Shown here: positions 39,897 to 50,401 of the stretch, piece by piece
Layout of the letters: every line of letters begins with the position of its first letter
How positions within the stretch are numbered: position 1 is the first letter of the stretch
NCBI GenBank assembly: GCA_947601655.1
Contig: CANQGG010000001.1
Span: forward strand, 62,001 to 126,000
From: an uncultured Akkermansia sp.
Lineage (GTDB): Bacteria > Verrucomicrobiota > Verrucomicrobiia > Verrucomicrobiales > Akkermansiaceae
Length of the DNA stretch: 64,000 nucleotides
Direction of reading: 5' to 3'
Position numbers and translations under genes: made by a program
Notes under the pieces: model-generated
What the model was told of the DNA's origin: nothing
The model's input: the letters and a program-made list of their open reading frames with translations, nothing else
Databases searched by the model: none

Positions 39897-41564
39897 TCAG
39901 GTGTATCTGAGAACTTCTTCGATGGTAGTGTTGCCCTCGAAGATGTTCTGAATGCCATCCTCACGCAAGGTGTGCATGCCGAGCTCAATGGCTTTTTGCT
40001 TGAGTGTGACTGAGGGAACGTTTTTGGTGATAAGCTCTTTGATGGGGTCTGAGCAATGCAGCAACTCGTGGATTCCTTTCCGCCCCTTGTAGCCGGTGTT
40101 GCCGCATTTATCGCAGCGCGAGCCGGTAAAGAATTGTTGGGAGGCGATGAGATCCGGACTGATGCCAAGCTGGTTCAGAAGACTCGATGATGGCGTGTAG
40201 GCAATCTTGCAGTAGGGACAGATTGTACGCACAAGCCTCTGTGCCAATACTCCAAGCATTGTAGCTGCCAGCAGGAAGGGCTGCACCCCCATGTCGATGA
40301 ATCGTGTGACAGCGCCTGCGGCATCGTTTGTGTGGAGAGTTGAAAGCACCAGGTGCCCTGTCAACGCTGCCTGCACGGCGATCTGCGCGGTGTCGGTGTC
40401 TCGAATTTCCCCCACGAGAATACGGTCGGGATCTTGACGCAGAAAAGCGCGCAGCACCCTGGGGAATGTGACTCCAATGCCTTCGTTAATGGGAATTTGA
40501 ACAATGCCGTCGATGTCATACTCCACAGGATCTTCCGCGGTAAGTATTTTTGTATCTTCCGTGTTGATGGCACGCAGGGCAGCGTAGAGCGTCGTCGTCT
40601 TACCCGAGCCTGTGGGACCTGTGACCACAAAGATGCCGTTTGGCATGTTTACGGTATCGAGGATATATTCGTGCAGCGAGGGGGAGAGATTGAGGTTGTT
40701 GAGATCAAGACTCACACTATTGCGATCCAATACGCGCATCACCACCGATTCGCCGTGCTGTGTCGGCAGAGAGTTAACACGCATATCCACGCTGTTCTCC
40801 CCCACGCGCATCATAATACGCCCATCCTGCGGCACACGATGCTCCGCAATATCCATACCGGCCATCACTTTCACGCGCGAGATGATGGGGGATGCGAGAT
40901 GGATAGGCGGCGGAGCCATTTCGTACAAGGCGCCGTCTACACGGTAACGAATCTTGAATTCGTGTTCAAAAGGCTCTAAATGAATATCGGAAGCCTTTTC
41001 CTTGATGGCCTGAGTAATAACGAGGTTGACAAATTTAATGATGGGTGCGGCGCTGGCTTCCTCGGTCCCATCGACACTATTGATGCTCATGGAAGCGAGG
41101 TCTTGCATAAGGTCGCCCATGGCGGCTTCTGCTCCTCCATAGTATTCCGCAATACGTGCGCGCACCTCGTAATCCGCCGCCACATACAGATAAATATCCT
41201 TACCGGTGAGAATACGTAAGTCATCAATGGTTTGAGGATTCAGCGGATCCTCCAGGCAAACGTAAAGCCCTTCGCCCTCCCGGTAGGCAACGGGAAGAGC
41301 GCCGTGCATGCGAGCCTGTGCCGCAGGAATCATTGCTAAAACCTCCGGCGCAGGCGTAAAATCTTTCAGTGAAATGTAGGTGGCGCCTATCTCTGTGGCA
41401 ATAACGCTCCAGAAATCCTCCGGGGAGGGGATGACGCCGAAATCCATGAGCATTTCCCAGACCTCCTTGCCGCTATTTGCGATTTCCTCCAGGATATCCT
41501 TGGAAAGCGCGCGGTCAATAAGTCCGGCGTTGATGAAAACCTCGAGTGCTTGCTGGTTGTCCAT
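39897..41564 (-). CDS. GspE/PilB-type assembly ATPase (copy 1)
   Basis: GPTGSGKTTTLYAALR, ILVGEIRDTDTAQIAVQAALTGHLVLSTLHTNDA, CPYC/CDKC zinc motif. Confidence 0.92.
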   Translation of the reverse strand: MDNQQALEVFINAGLIDRALSKDILEEIANSGKEVWEMLMDFGVIPSPEDFWSVIATEIGATYISLKDFTPAPEVLAMIPAAQARMHGALPVAYREGEGLYVCLEDPLNPQTIDDLRILTGKDIYLYVAADYEVRARIAEYYGGAEAAMGDLMQDLASMSINSVDGTEEASAAPIIKFVNLVITQAIKEKASDIHLEPFEHEFKIRYRVDGALYEMAPPPIHLASPIISRVKVMAGMDIAEHRVPQDGRIMMRVGENSVDMRVNSLPTQHGESVVMRVLDRNSVSLDLNNLNLSPSLHEYILDTVNMPNGIFVVTGPTGSGKTTTLYAALRAINTEDTKILTAEDPVEYDIDGIVQIPINEGIGVTFPRVLRAFLRQDPDRILVGEIRDTDTAQIAVQAALTGHLVLSTLHTNDAAGAVTRFIDMGVQPFLLAATMLGVLAQRLVRTICPYCKIAYTPSSSLLNQLGISPDLIASQQFFTGSRCDKCGNTGYKGRKGIHELLHCSDPIKELITKNVPSVTLKQKAIELGMHTLREDGIQNIFEGNTTIEEVLRYT

Positions 41565-41606
41565 GACGCTGCGAAGGGGATGTATGGGGGTTATGTGGGA
41601 AAAGGA

Positions 41607-43229
41607 TTAACTGGCGTCGCCGGTGGTAACATGGATGACTTCATCTGCCGAGGTCCGCCCGGCAAGAACTTTGCGAATGCCGTCTTCCCGAAGGGTACGC
41701 ATTCCGAGCTCACGAGCCCGTTTGCGCAGCTGAGCAGAGGAGAGATCGGAGTTGATCAACTCACGTACGTCATCACTCACCTCAAAAATCTCAAAGATGC
41801 CCATACGACCCTTCATGCCCTTGCCCCGGCACTTTTCACAGCCGCCCGGGCGCGGCACTTTTACAGGACGATCCTGTTCTATACCGAGCATCTGAGCCTG
41901 TTTTGCGGTAAGCGAGCCGTCAATCTTGCAGTTGCCGCACAAGCAACGGCAGAGGCGCTGCGCCATCACAGCTCGTACCGCGGAAGCAATGAGGAAGCGA
42001 TCCACCCCCATGTCTTCAAGGCGTGCCACGGAGGAGGGCGCATCGTTCGTATGCAGGGTGGAGAGCACCAGGTGACCGGTCATGGCAGCCTGGATGGCGA
42101 TGGCAGCAGTCTCGCCATCGCGAATCTCACCGATCATGATGATGTTCGGCGCCTGGCGGAGCATGGCTCGCAGAGCCGCGGCAAAGGTCATGCCAATGTC
42201 ACTGCGGATCATAACCTGGTTGATGCCCGGCAGTTCATATTCCACAGGATCTTCTGCAGTGATGATCTTCTTGTCCGGGCGGTTCAGGTGGTTCAGGCAG
42301 GCGTAGAGCGTTGTCGTCTTGCCGGATCCGGTGGGCCCGGTCACAAGTATCACCCCATCCGGCAAGGTAACGAGGCGATCAAAGGTGGCTTCATCATCCG
42401 AGAGGAATCCAAGCTGCGGAAGTCCCAGAGCCAGCGCAGATTTATCCAGGATACGCATGACAACTGATTCCCCGTGGTTAGAAGGAACAGTGCTAACACG
42501 CAGATCAATATGACCGCCGTTTTTCAGATCGAGCTCAATTCGACCATCCTGGGGCACACGTTTCTCCGCAATGCTCATGGTGTTGCTCATCACCTTGATG
42601 CGCGCCACAATGGAGCCCAGAAGTTTCTTCGGATGGCTTGCAACTTCCACCAGGCGGCCATCCACCCGGCAGCGGACACGAACCCGATCCTCCATCGGCT
42701 CGATGTGAATATCGGATGCTCGCATCGCGTGCGCCTCATTAAACATCTCGTCAACGAGAGTCACGATAGGAGATTCGTCCCCGTTTTTTGACGCCTTCTT
42801 CTCCGGGTAATACTTGTCAATCGCCTTTGCAAGCGTATCCTCCGCCGCCACAAAGAAGGAAACGTCGCGTCCCAAAAACTGCGGCAGGCTATCGAGGGTC
42901 TCCATGGCGAAAGGATCGGCAATGGCTACCTGCAATGAGAGCCCGTCATCTCCGATGGGGAGGAAGTTGACGCGTCTCGCCAACTCGCCGTTCACCTGCG
43001 CCAGAATCCCGGGATCGACTTCAAAGGCATTCAAATCGACGAATTCAAGTCCGGAACTGTTAGCGGCGACTTGGGCGATGTAGTCCCGCGAGAGTAGACC
43101 TTCCTGCACGACCTTGTCGATTACACTCTCTGTCGGTCCAATCTCTGCCCGGATATTCTCCGGGACGGATGGATCCAGAGCTCCGGCTTCTACAAGGAGC
43201 TCTAAAAGATATTGTTCGTTGGAGTACAC
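41607..43229 (-). CDS. GspE/PilB-type assembly ATPase (copy 2)
   Basis: GPTGSGKTTTLYACLN, IIMIGEIRDGETAAIAIQAAMTGHLVLSTLHTNDA. Confidence 0.92.
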   Translation of the reverse strand: MYSNEQYLLELLVEAGALDPSVPENIRAEIGPTESVIDKVVQEGLLSRDYIAQVAANSSGLEFVDLNAFEVDPGILAQVNGELARRVNFLPIGDDGLSLQVAIADPFAMETLDSLPQFLGRDVSFFVAAEDTLAKAIDKYYPEKKASKNGDESPIVTLVDEMFNEAHAMRASDIHIEPMEDRVRVRCRVDGRLVEVASHPKKLLGSIVARIKVMSNTMSIAEKRVPQDGRIELDLKNGGHIDLRVSTVPSNHGESVVMRILDKSALALGLPQLGFLSDDEATFDRLVTLPDGVILVTGPTGSGKTTTLYACLNHLNRPDKKIITAEDPVEYELPGINQVMIRSDIGMTFAAALRAMLRQAPNIIMIGEIRDGETAAIAIQAAMTGHLVLSTLHTNDAPSSVARLEDMGVDRFLIASAVRAVMAQRLCRCLCGNCKIDGSLTAKQAQMLGIEQDRPVKVPRPGGCEKCRGKGMKGRMGIFEIFEVSDDVRELINSDLSSAQLRKRARELGMRTLREDGIRKVLAGRTSADEVIHVTTGDAS

Positions 43230-43454
43230 GGGTAAAGAGGATTGTTGGATAGACTAGCCACACGCGCACACAGGTCAAACTGTCTCCCTGCGCATTCTGC
43301 ATTCTACTCAAAATGAAAAAGCGAGTCAATCAATTTCCACGAGTAAGGGAAGAAATTTGAGAGAAGAAAGTAAAAAACATTCTTTGCGAACTCTTTTGTT
43401 GCGTTTTCCCCCGCTGAGGTGTAGCATACTGGGTATAGCTTTACTTATTCCCCT

Positions 43455-45599
43455 ATGGCCACACCCTTGCTCAAAAAGACGTCGACGGCCGCTCCTTCAG
43501 TGCGTCTGAAGGCATCCGGAACTGTCCCCTCCTCTGCTCCCCGTTTGAAAAATGTCAATGGACAGGCTATTGCCGCAAAGAAGACTGCTCCTCTCGCTAG
43601 GAGCAAACATCAGGACGCAAAACCGGCAGACCCTGCGCCGGTAGAGACCGTTGTCGCTGCTCCGGCTCCCTCCTCCGTCCCTGAGCCCGCACAGGAACCG
43701 GCTGAGGCAACTCCACCGCCGGCCGTGGAACAGACCCCTGCTCCCCAGCCGGAAGCAGCGTCCGTTTCAGAGCCACCCTCGCCTTCTGAAGATGCCGCGT
43801 CAGCAGCCGCGCAGGCTGAGTATGAGAGACAAATGGCCGAGTATAATCGACAGATGGAGGAGTATAACCGACAAATGGAGGAATACAACAGGCAGGTGGC
43901 TGAGCTTCAACATCAACAGGCTGCGGCAGCACAAGCTGGCTCTCAGCCTGCTCCGGTGGCGTCTGTACCCGCAGCGGCGCCTGCAGCAGCCCTGAAACCT
44001 GTGGCAGTGAAGCCGGGGGTGGTAAAGACAGGAGGGTTGAAGAGAGGGTTGACTAAGGCGGCGAAACCGGCGGTAAAGAAGTCCTCCACCCCGGAATCGA
44101 ATGTGCAGGAAGCGCCGGAAGAAGAAACGCCGGAGACGGATGTCTCGGCATCGGTAGGGGGAGCTTCCGCAGTGGATAATGCCTACTTGGAGCAACTGCG
44201 AAAAGCTGCAGAAAAGCCTTCAATCTGGAAACGCAAGGGATTTTGGGTTGCAACAGTGGCTTTTGTGGCCTTCGCCTCTGTGTGCGGGGTGAAAGTGATG
44301 CAGGAGAAAGCCATTCAGGCGAGAGCAGAACAGCGTAATGCTCGCATCTTAGCGCTGCTGAAACGGGCTCAGCAGATTAACATGAGCGGCGTGGAAAGTC
44401 TGGCGGACGCTAAGAAGAAGAATGTGGATGTGCACTGTAGCCTGCAGGATGCCTCGTTCCTCATGGATGTTGTGGTGAACCCAAACATGAAGGATGAAAA
44501 AGGGAAGCCCATGTTGGGGGGCAATCCGGATGGGGTGGCTCAGCTGGCCTGCCTTCTTCTTGGCATCACCGCCGAAGAGAATGCCGAGTCAGCTAAGATG
44601 ATATTTGATCGCCTCGAAAAGGAGGTGAAGCAAATCAAGCCGTCCCTCTATCGCTGGCTGATTCAGCGTCTTGCAGTGGCGGATATCAAGGATGTTAACG
44701 GAAAATTGCTGCATCTCACTGAGGTCGTCTCCAAGTTGCCGGCGAAAGGTTTTGCGCGACGCGACGAGGTGCTCTCCTACATCTGGGAAACGATGGGGCT
44801 GCGCATCACGGAGAAGGATATACCGATAATCACCGACCTGCTCAAAGACCCGGAGATGAACTCCACGCTTGCAACGACTCTTGCCAGGTGTTTGAGTAAC
44901 GTGATAGATTTGATGGACGATCCCGGAAAGAAGAAGGAGCTGGGTGATAAGATATTTGATTTGATTCCTGAATCCCGTCGGGCTGCGATGGCGTCGGCCC
45001 TTGGTCGCGCTTGCTCGCCAAAAGCCCTCGCCTATTACAAGCAGATGGCTCAAGATCCTGCAAAGTGGCGTAACATCTTTGATTTCTTCGCGAACTATCA
45101 GGATGACAGTGTGGTGGAATTTCTCACGAAGGAACTTAGGCCAAAAGCTGCCGGCGATGCGAAGAAGGAAAAACAGGTGCAGGCGATACTTGAAGCCGTG
45201 CTCTGCCAGAATCGCGATCGAAAACCGGCGGAGGCTCAAAAACTTATCGAAATGATCTACGACAAGCTCAACACCGATACCGCAGAATGGGGTGAGGTGA
45301 ACGCAAAGACAGACAAGGATTCCGCAGAATTCGTCGGTGAGGATTCTCCTCAATATGCAAAGCTGATGAAGAAGCGGGAGGACATTGAAGCAGCTCGCAA
45401 GCAAAAGCTGTCATTTGTTCGCGCCATGAGGGGAATGTTTGATTGGCCATGGGTAGTGCAAGCTCTGAAGAAGCTTGGCAAGGATGAGCAGGATGGTGAG
45501 ATTTCTGGAGAAATTTCCCGCACTCTTGAGCAACTTGCCACCAATCGTGAAAATGACAAGGCTCTCCGCGAGAAATACAGAGAGCGCACGGGGCAATGA
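43455..45599 (+). CDS. Hypothetical Pro/Ala/Gln-rich single-TM protein
   Basis: Low-complexity N-terminus with EYNRQM repeats, TM near KGFWVATVAFVAFASVCGV, helical C-terminus. Confidence 0.6.
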   Translation: MATPLLKKTSTAAPSVRLKASGTVPSSAPRLKNVNGQAIAAKKTAPLARSKHQDAKPADPAPVETVVAAPAPSSVPEPAQEPAEATPPPAVEQTPAPQPEAASVSEPPSPSEDAASAAAQAEYERQMAEYNRQMEEYNRQMEEYNRQVAELQHQQAAAAQAGSQPAPVASVPAAAPAAALKPVAVKPGVVKTGGLKRGLTKAAKPAVKKSSTPESNVQEAPEEETPETDVSASVGGASAVDNAYLEQLRKAAEKPSIWKRKGFWVATVAFVAFASVCGVKVMQEKAIQARAEQRNARILALLKRAQQINMSGVESLADAKKKNVDVHCSLQDASFLMDVVVNPNMKDEKGKPMLGGNPDGVAQLACLLLGITAEENAESAKMIFDRLEKEVKQIKPSLYRWLIQRLAVADIKDVNGKLLHLTEVVSKLPAKGFARRDEVLSYIWETMGLRITEKDIPIITDLLKDPEMNSTLATTLARCLSNVIDLMDDPGKKKELGDKIFDLIPESRRAAMASALGRACSPKALAYYKQMAQDPAKWRNIFDFFANYQDDSVVEFLTKELRPKAAGDAKKEKQVQAILEAVLCQNRDRKPAEAQKLIEMIYDKLNTDTAEWGEVNAKTDKDSAEFVGEDSPQYAKLMKKREDIEAARKQKLSFVRAMRGMFDWPWVVQALKKLGKDEQDGEISGEISRTLEQLATNRENDKALREKYRERTGQ

Positions 45600-45625
45600 C
45601 GTATACTTACCTCTCCCTGAATAAC

Positions 45626-45660
45626 AACAGCCGCGGTCAAGGAACTTGATCGCGGCTGTT
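45626..45660. terminator. Bidirectional terminator between convergent genes
   Basis: AACAGCCGCGGTCAAG-GAAC-TTGATCGCGGCTGTT stem, T/A-rich flanks. Confidence 0.75.
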
Positions 45661-45707
45661 TCTTGGGGAAAAGCGTACACGTGGCGCGGCGTGCCGCGCT
45701 TTGCGTG

Positions 45708-46790
45708 TCAGCGCAGTGTGTGGCGGAACACGTCGTCCGGCTTGAGCGATGCGATGAACTGCACGAGCAGCTCAATCGTGTTCACCACGTCCGATAGTTC
45801 TGCCGTTTCCACAGGACTATGCATATAACGCAGGGGCAGAGAAAGATTCGTAGCGGGGACTCCGCCTCGCGAGCGGAAAATGGAGTCAGTGTTTGTTCCC
45901 GTTGTGCGGCCGGATGTTTCGCGCTGCAGGGGGATATTCTTCTCCTCCGCAATATTTTCAAGCCGTGAATTGATCGAAGGATGGCAGGCTGGCCCTATGC
46001 AGAGGCAGGGCCCCATCCCAAGTTTTACCTCGCCATAGCGCGTGGCTGACAATCCCGGAGTGTCGGTGGCATGGGTGACATCCAGGCATATGGCAGCATC
46101 CGGATTCAATCGGTAGGTAACCATTTCTGCGCCGATGCAGCCGACCTCCTCCTGCACGCTGTTGGCAAAGACAATATTCCAGGAGGGGCGAATCTTGCGC
46201 TCGTGCAGCGTGCGAGCCACTTCAGCAGTGATGAAACCGCAGAGTCTGTCGTCCAGCGCGCGGCAGACGAGACGAGAATTAAGCATGAGAGGCTCATCGC
46301 AATACACGGCGCGGTCGCCTACGCGCAGTCCCATCTCTTCCACCTCCTTGCGCGAGCTGCAGCCGAAATCCACGTAGAGTTCCCAGAGCTTGGGAGCCTT
46401 TTCGAGATCCTCGCGAATATGGATGGCGGTGTTACCGATGACACCCAGTACTTCCCCCTTCCTTCCGAAGAAACGGAGACGGCGTCCGCGGGCTATGGCG
46501 ACATCGCTGCCGCCAAGTCGCTCCACATACGCGAAGCCATCGTCGGTGATATAGCGGATAGAGAAGCCGATTTCATCGGCGTGGGCATCCAGCATGAGGG
46601 TGGGAGCGTCTTTTCTCCTGCTCTTCAGCGTGGCCCACGTTGAGCCGTAGGCGTCGCATTCCTGACTCGTTGTGTATGGCGCGATGTAGGATGCCCAGAG
46701 GCGCTGCGCCTGTATCTCCATCCCGGTAGGTGATGGGGTGCGCAGGAGCTCGTGCAGAAATTGAATAGATTGATCAGTCATTCTTTTCAT
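45708..46790 (-). CDS. M42-family aminopeptidase
   Basis: LDAHADEIGFSIRYI, RALDDRLCGF, VQEEVGCIGAE, RTTGTNTDSIF. Confidence 0.87.
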   Translation of the reverse strand: MKRMTDQSIQFLHELLRTPSPTGMEIQAQRLWASYIAPYTTSQECDAYGSTWATLKSRRKDAPTLMLDAHADEIGFSIRYITDDGFAYVERLGGSDVAIARGRRLRFFGRKGEVLGVIGNTAIHIREDLEKAPKLWELYVDFGCSSRKEVEEMGLRVGDRAVYCDEPLMLNSRLVCRALDDRLCGFITAEVARTLHERKIRPSWNIVFANSVQEEVGCIGAEMVTYRLNPDAAICLDVTHATDTPGLSATRYGEVKLGMGPCLCIGPACHPSINSRLENIAEEKNIPLQRETSGRTTGTNTDSIFRSRGGVPATNLSLPLRYMHSPVETAELSDVVNTIELLVQFIASLKPDDVFRHTLR

Positions 46791-46798
46791 ATTTTGGT

Positions 46799-48043
46799 TC
46801 AGATGTTTTTGTAAGCGATATCACGGCGGCGTTGCAGACCATCAAAGCTGATTTTGCCTGCTTCGCGATGGGCAACTGTACGAGCGTCGTCCAGGGTGTT
46901 ACCGGTTGCGACGACGGCCAGCACACGCCCCCCTGCTGTCTGCCAAGTGCCCCCTGCCCTCTTGGTGCCGCAATGGAAAATGTGGGCTTCGGCGTTTTCC
47001 AATCCGGAGATAGTATCACCGCTGTGGGAGGAGGCCGGATAGCCGGCGGAGGCAAGGATGCAGCAGACGCTCCAATCCTCCGAAAAGGTGATGAGCTCGG
47101 GCTTGAAGTCTCCCTTGGCGCCGGAGAAACAGAAGCTCGCCAGATCCCCTCGCAGCAGGGGCATCACTGCCTCGCATTCCGGATCGCCGAAGCGGCAGTT
47201 GTACTCAATCACCTTCGGTCCGTCCGGTGTGAGCATCAGCCCGAAATACAGGAATCCTCGGTATGGTAGTCCGTCTTTGGTAAGACCTTCCACCGTCGGC
47301 GCCACAATGGTTCTATCGATCTCCTCCAGCGTAGCGGCGTCCGCAAGCCGGCGCGATGCCACTGCCCCCATCCCCCCGGTGTTCGGTCCTTTGTCACCGT
47401 CCTTGAGCCTCTTGTAATCGCGCGCCGGGCAGAGAATAAGGTAGCGCCCATCGCAGACTGCGGCAAAGATGGAGATCTCCGGTCCGGTGAGGTATTCTTC
47501 CACAAGAAGTCTGCCTTCTCCAAAACGCTTTTGAACAAAAATTTCGGAAAGAAACGCTTCCGCACTCGCCTCATCCGGGCACACTGCCACACCCTTGCCG
47601 GCGGCCAGTCCGTCGAACTTCAGCACGGTGGGGTATCGCCCGCCGATAGCCGTTCGAGCCTCCTCCGCAGTACTCACTGCCCGAGCTCGACCAGTCGGTA
47701 TGCCGTGGCGCATCAAAAATTGCTTGGCAAATTCTTTGGATGCTTCCAGTTGTGCGCTCTCTTTGCGCGGCCCCCAGCAGGGAATGCCTGCCTCCGCACA
47801 AAGATTAGCCAATCCTTCATCTTTCACAAGGTAGCTCTCCTCCCCTGCAATGCAAAGATCGATCTCCTGCGCCTTCATCCAGTCAATCAGTTCGTGCAGG
47901 CCCTTGACGGGGATGGGTTGAGCAACCTGAAAAATGGCATCGCTGCCGGGAAACGAGAAGAGCTGCGGTTGGACGGGAGAAGCTGCAAGTGTTTCGATGA
48001 GAGCGTGCTCGCGTCCGCCTTTTCCGATGACGGCAATTTTCAT
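46799..48043 (-). CDS. purD: Phosphoribosylamine--glycine ligase
   Basis: MKIAVIGKGGREHAL, FDGLAAGKGVAVC, GPNTGGMGA, EYNCRFGDPECEAVMPLL. Confidence 0.94.
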   Translation of the reverse strand: MKIAVIGKGGREHALIETLAASPVQPQLFSFPGSDAIFQVAQPIPVKGLHELIDWMKAQEIDLCIAGEESYLVKDEGLANLCAEAGIPCWGPRKESAQLEASKEFAKQFLMRHGIPTGRARAVSTAEEARTAIGGRYPTVLKFDGLAAGKGVAVCPDEASAEAFLSEIFVQKRFGEGRLLVEEYLTGPEISIFAAVCDGRYLILCPARDYKRLKDGDKGPNTGGMGAVASRRLADAATLEEIDRTIVAPTVEGLTKDGLPYRGFLYFGLMLTPDGPKVIEYNCRFGDPECEAVMPLLRGDLASFCFSGAKGDFKPELITFSEDWSVCCILASAGYPASSHSGDTISGLENAEAHIFHCGTKRAGGTWQTAGGRVLAVVATGNTLDDARTVAHREAGKISFDGLQRRRDIAYKNI

Positions 48044-48102
48044 ATCGCTGCTCATGGTAGCAGACTCCCACCCGTCTTGCAATCCCTTTTGTGCGCGACG
48101 AG

Positions 48103-48480
48103 GGCAAACGCATTTGAGAGAAGTGAAGCAACAGAGAACATCGTATCATGTACCAATGGACCATGTAGCAGAGCGGTGGCCACGGCTCTGCATAGCCAAG
48201 AACCTTTCGACCGCAATAACGCTCATGTTTTAGCCCTCCACCTCAGCTAAAGCTTCGCAGCTTCGCGAGCAAAGCTCGCCAAATTTTTTACATGGTACAT
48301 GAAAGGGTCCATGGTACATTTCAAAACCTTTCCTGACACAAAAAGCGCGTCGCTTCAGAAATTCGCTTGGGCTTATGCTTCGCAACTCCGCGAGCGGAAC
48401 TCGCCAAATTTCCTACATGGTCCACGGTCCATGGTACATGAAAGGGTCCATAGGCAAACGCATTTCAAATACGCTTGCCC
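48103..48480. repeat. Second copy (inverted sense) of the dispersed intergenic repeat, bounded by GGCAAACGCATTT motifs
   Basis: 48103-48153 matches 19026-19078 almost exactly; internal CATGGTACATGAAAGGGTCCATGGTACAT and GCTTCGCAGCTTCGCGAGC are inverse of the 19 kb units. Confidence 0.75.
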
Positions 48481-48595
48481 TGGCCAGTGTCCTCTTGTCT
48501 GTTTCCCTGGATGAGAGAGTCTCTCCCTGCCCCGTATGCGCCATGCGCACACGGTATCGACAATGCACAAGCAGCAACCGCATTCGCTCACGCGA

Positions 48596-50398
48596 TTACT
48601 GTGCTGTGGTGATGGTGAGTGTATGGAAGCCTAAGCCGAGACGTCGTTTATCCTTATTGACGCCGAGATCAACGGGAGCTTTCGCTCCGTCTATTTTGAT
48701 TTCGATATCCAAGGGTTTCTTCATTTTCAGTACGTTGACCGGAACGACAAATTCCGTCTTGGGATAGGGTACTTTATATTTAAATGTCCACGTCCCTACC
48801 TTTCTGCCATTTGCAAAAACATCAGCCGTCACAAGTGGATTCCCTGCCGGGACAAAAGCATGTGTCTCCCTGAACGTAAACTTTAGTGGTTTATTCTGCG
48901 GTACATCGAGTCGAAGCGTAACAACGTCTCCATCCGACCAACGCCCCCAGGACTCTGCAAAAGAGAGGCCGGATGTTTCAATCGGCAGCGTTTTATTGGC
49001 AAAGTTGTAAGTTCGGGCGAAAAGCAATGGCTGGACGGTTATCTGTGAGAGTGTGACCGGTTTTTCTGTCTTTAGCGTGACGAGGAAGCGGTATTTTCCA
49101 TCCGTATCTTTCCCCGGTAAGACGGTCTCGAATTGTCGTTTATCGATAGCGATTTCTTTGCCGTTCACAACGAGTTTCCCGCCGATTTGAGAAGCAGTGA
49201 ACTTGAGCTTTACGTCGTTCTTATCCACGTTGGGGATCACGATGCGGGACTTGTCCGTCGAAACAAAATTGCCTCGCTCATCCCGTAGCCAATCGTGCAT
49301 GAAATGTGTCGGCATTTTTTTGAGGATTGTATCAATGTTCTGGAACATCGACGCATGGGGATCATTCCAACTTGTTCCCTGATTAACAAAAAGATAAACG
49401 TCCTTATCATGGAAAAAGGCAGGGACTTCCTCTTCCTTCATCAAGCGGTTGCTAATTTGTAAAATACGACGTGGGTTCACGTATTTATTGCGGATTGCTG
49501 TTGCTATGAACGACCCCGTATAGGAATCCCCGAGGAGAACGAAATTTTTTTCAATGGGTCTTTTTGGCGGCGCAAGCGTCACTTGGGGGAAGCGTTCATC
49601 GGGCAGATACGTGATGAACGTGTTCATTAAATTCGCAATATCACGCTCGCCGAAAGGTGCCTGATTACCCATGGTTATTTGTTGAATGCCAAGCGCCTCC
49701 AACCCCAACTTTTTGAGGATCTCCTGCGTCACGCGGGCAGCCCCGTATGCTGCCCAGTGTGTTCCGGTGCGCGAGTAAGGCTCATAGCCCTCTTTCTTTG
49801 CCATCTCCTTCATCATCGGCACGGTGTTGATATAGGAGATGTTGAGACGCTTTAAAAGATTTTCCCAGAACTGGTAAACGTCAAACTTCTTGTGGGCAAA
49901 AAACTTAAACCGCATTGGAATTTCATCTTCATACACATCAGCCTTTGTCGACCCCAACACAAACAACACCTGTCGATTATCAGCCTGCAACGTATGCACC
50001 AACTTCTGCAATTTGGGCGCCAGAAGAGCTTCATTTTGTCGGCTGGGTGCGTTGTAAAGTAGTGCAATGTAGGGTTTCCCGATTAAATTCTTGCTGCCAG
50101 TTTCAATGAGCGTTCCACTATATCCGGCATGGATTTTGTTCAAATTAGCTAAATCATAGAGGGTGTTTTTTGTTTTGAGCGCCAATTTTCGGAATCCGAA
50201 ATGCGAGGCCCACCACTTTTCAAAATTCTGCTGAAAAGCACGATCCTTCCAGGATTTCTCCTGCAGACTTGGTAGTCCCGTGATAGGTTCGACGCCATTT
50301 AACACGGTCTTATCCTTCACCCCGAGCATGTAGGTCATCGGTAATGCCAACAGAAGGGCAATGGCAAGGATGAATAATTTTTGATGCCAATTCTTCAT
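48596..50398 (-). CDS. AlgJ/AlgX-like SGNH-type polysaccharide O-acylation protein (copy 1)
   Basis: SWKDRAFQQNFEKWWASHFGFR, RTGTHWAAYGAARV, LLGDSYTGSF. Confidence 0.8.
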   Translation of the reverse strand: MKNWHQKLFILAIALLLALPMTYMLGVKDKTVLNGVEPITGLPSLQEKSWKDRAFQQNFEKWWASHFGFRKLALKTKNTLYDLANLNKIHAGYSGTLIETGSKNLIGKPYIALLYNAPSRQNEALLAPKLQKLVHTLQADNRQVLFVLGSTKADVYEDEIPMRFKFFAHKKFDVYQFWENLLKRLNISYINTVPMMKEMAKKEGYEPYSRTGTHWAAYGAARVTQEILKKLGLEALGIQQITMGNQAPFGERDIANLMNTFITYLPDERFPQVTLAPPKRPIEKNFVLLGDSYTGSFIATAIRNKYVNPRRILQISNRLMKEEEVPAFFHDKDVYLFVNQGTSWNDPHASMFQNIDTILKKMPTHFMHDWLRDERGNFVSTDKSRIVIPNVDKNDVKLKFTASQIGGKLVVNGKEIAIDKRQFETVLPGKDTDGKYRFLVTLKTEKPVTLSQITVQPLLFARTYNFANKTLPIETSGLSFAESWGRWSDGDVVTLRLDVPQNKPLKFTFRETHAFVPAGNPLVTADVFANGRKVGTWTFKYKVPYPKTEFVVPVNVLKMKKPLDIEIKIDGAKAPVDLGVNKDKRRLGLGFHTLTITTAQ

Positions 50399-50401
50399 AA
50401 C

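Noticed and set aside
39897-43229. One of the twin GspE ATPases being a pseudogene
   Set aside because: Both are full length with intact Walker A/B, His-box and zinc motifs
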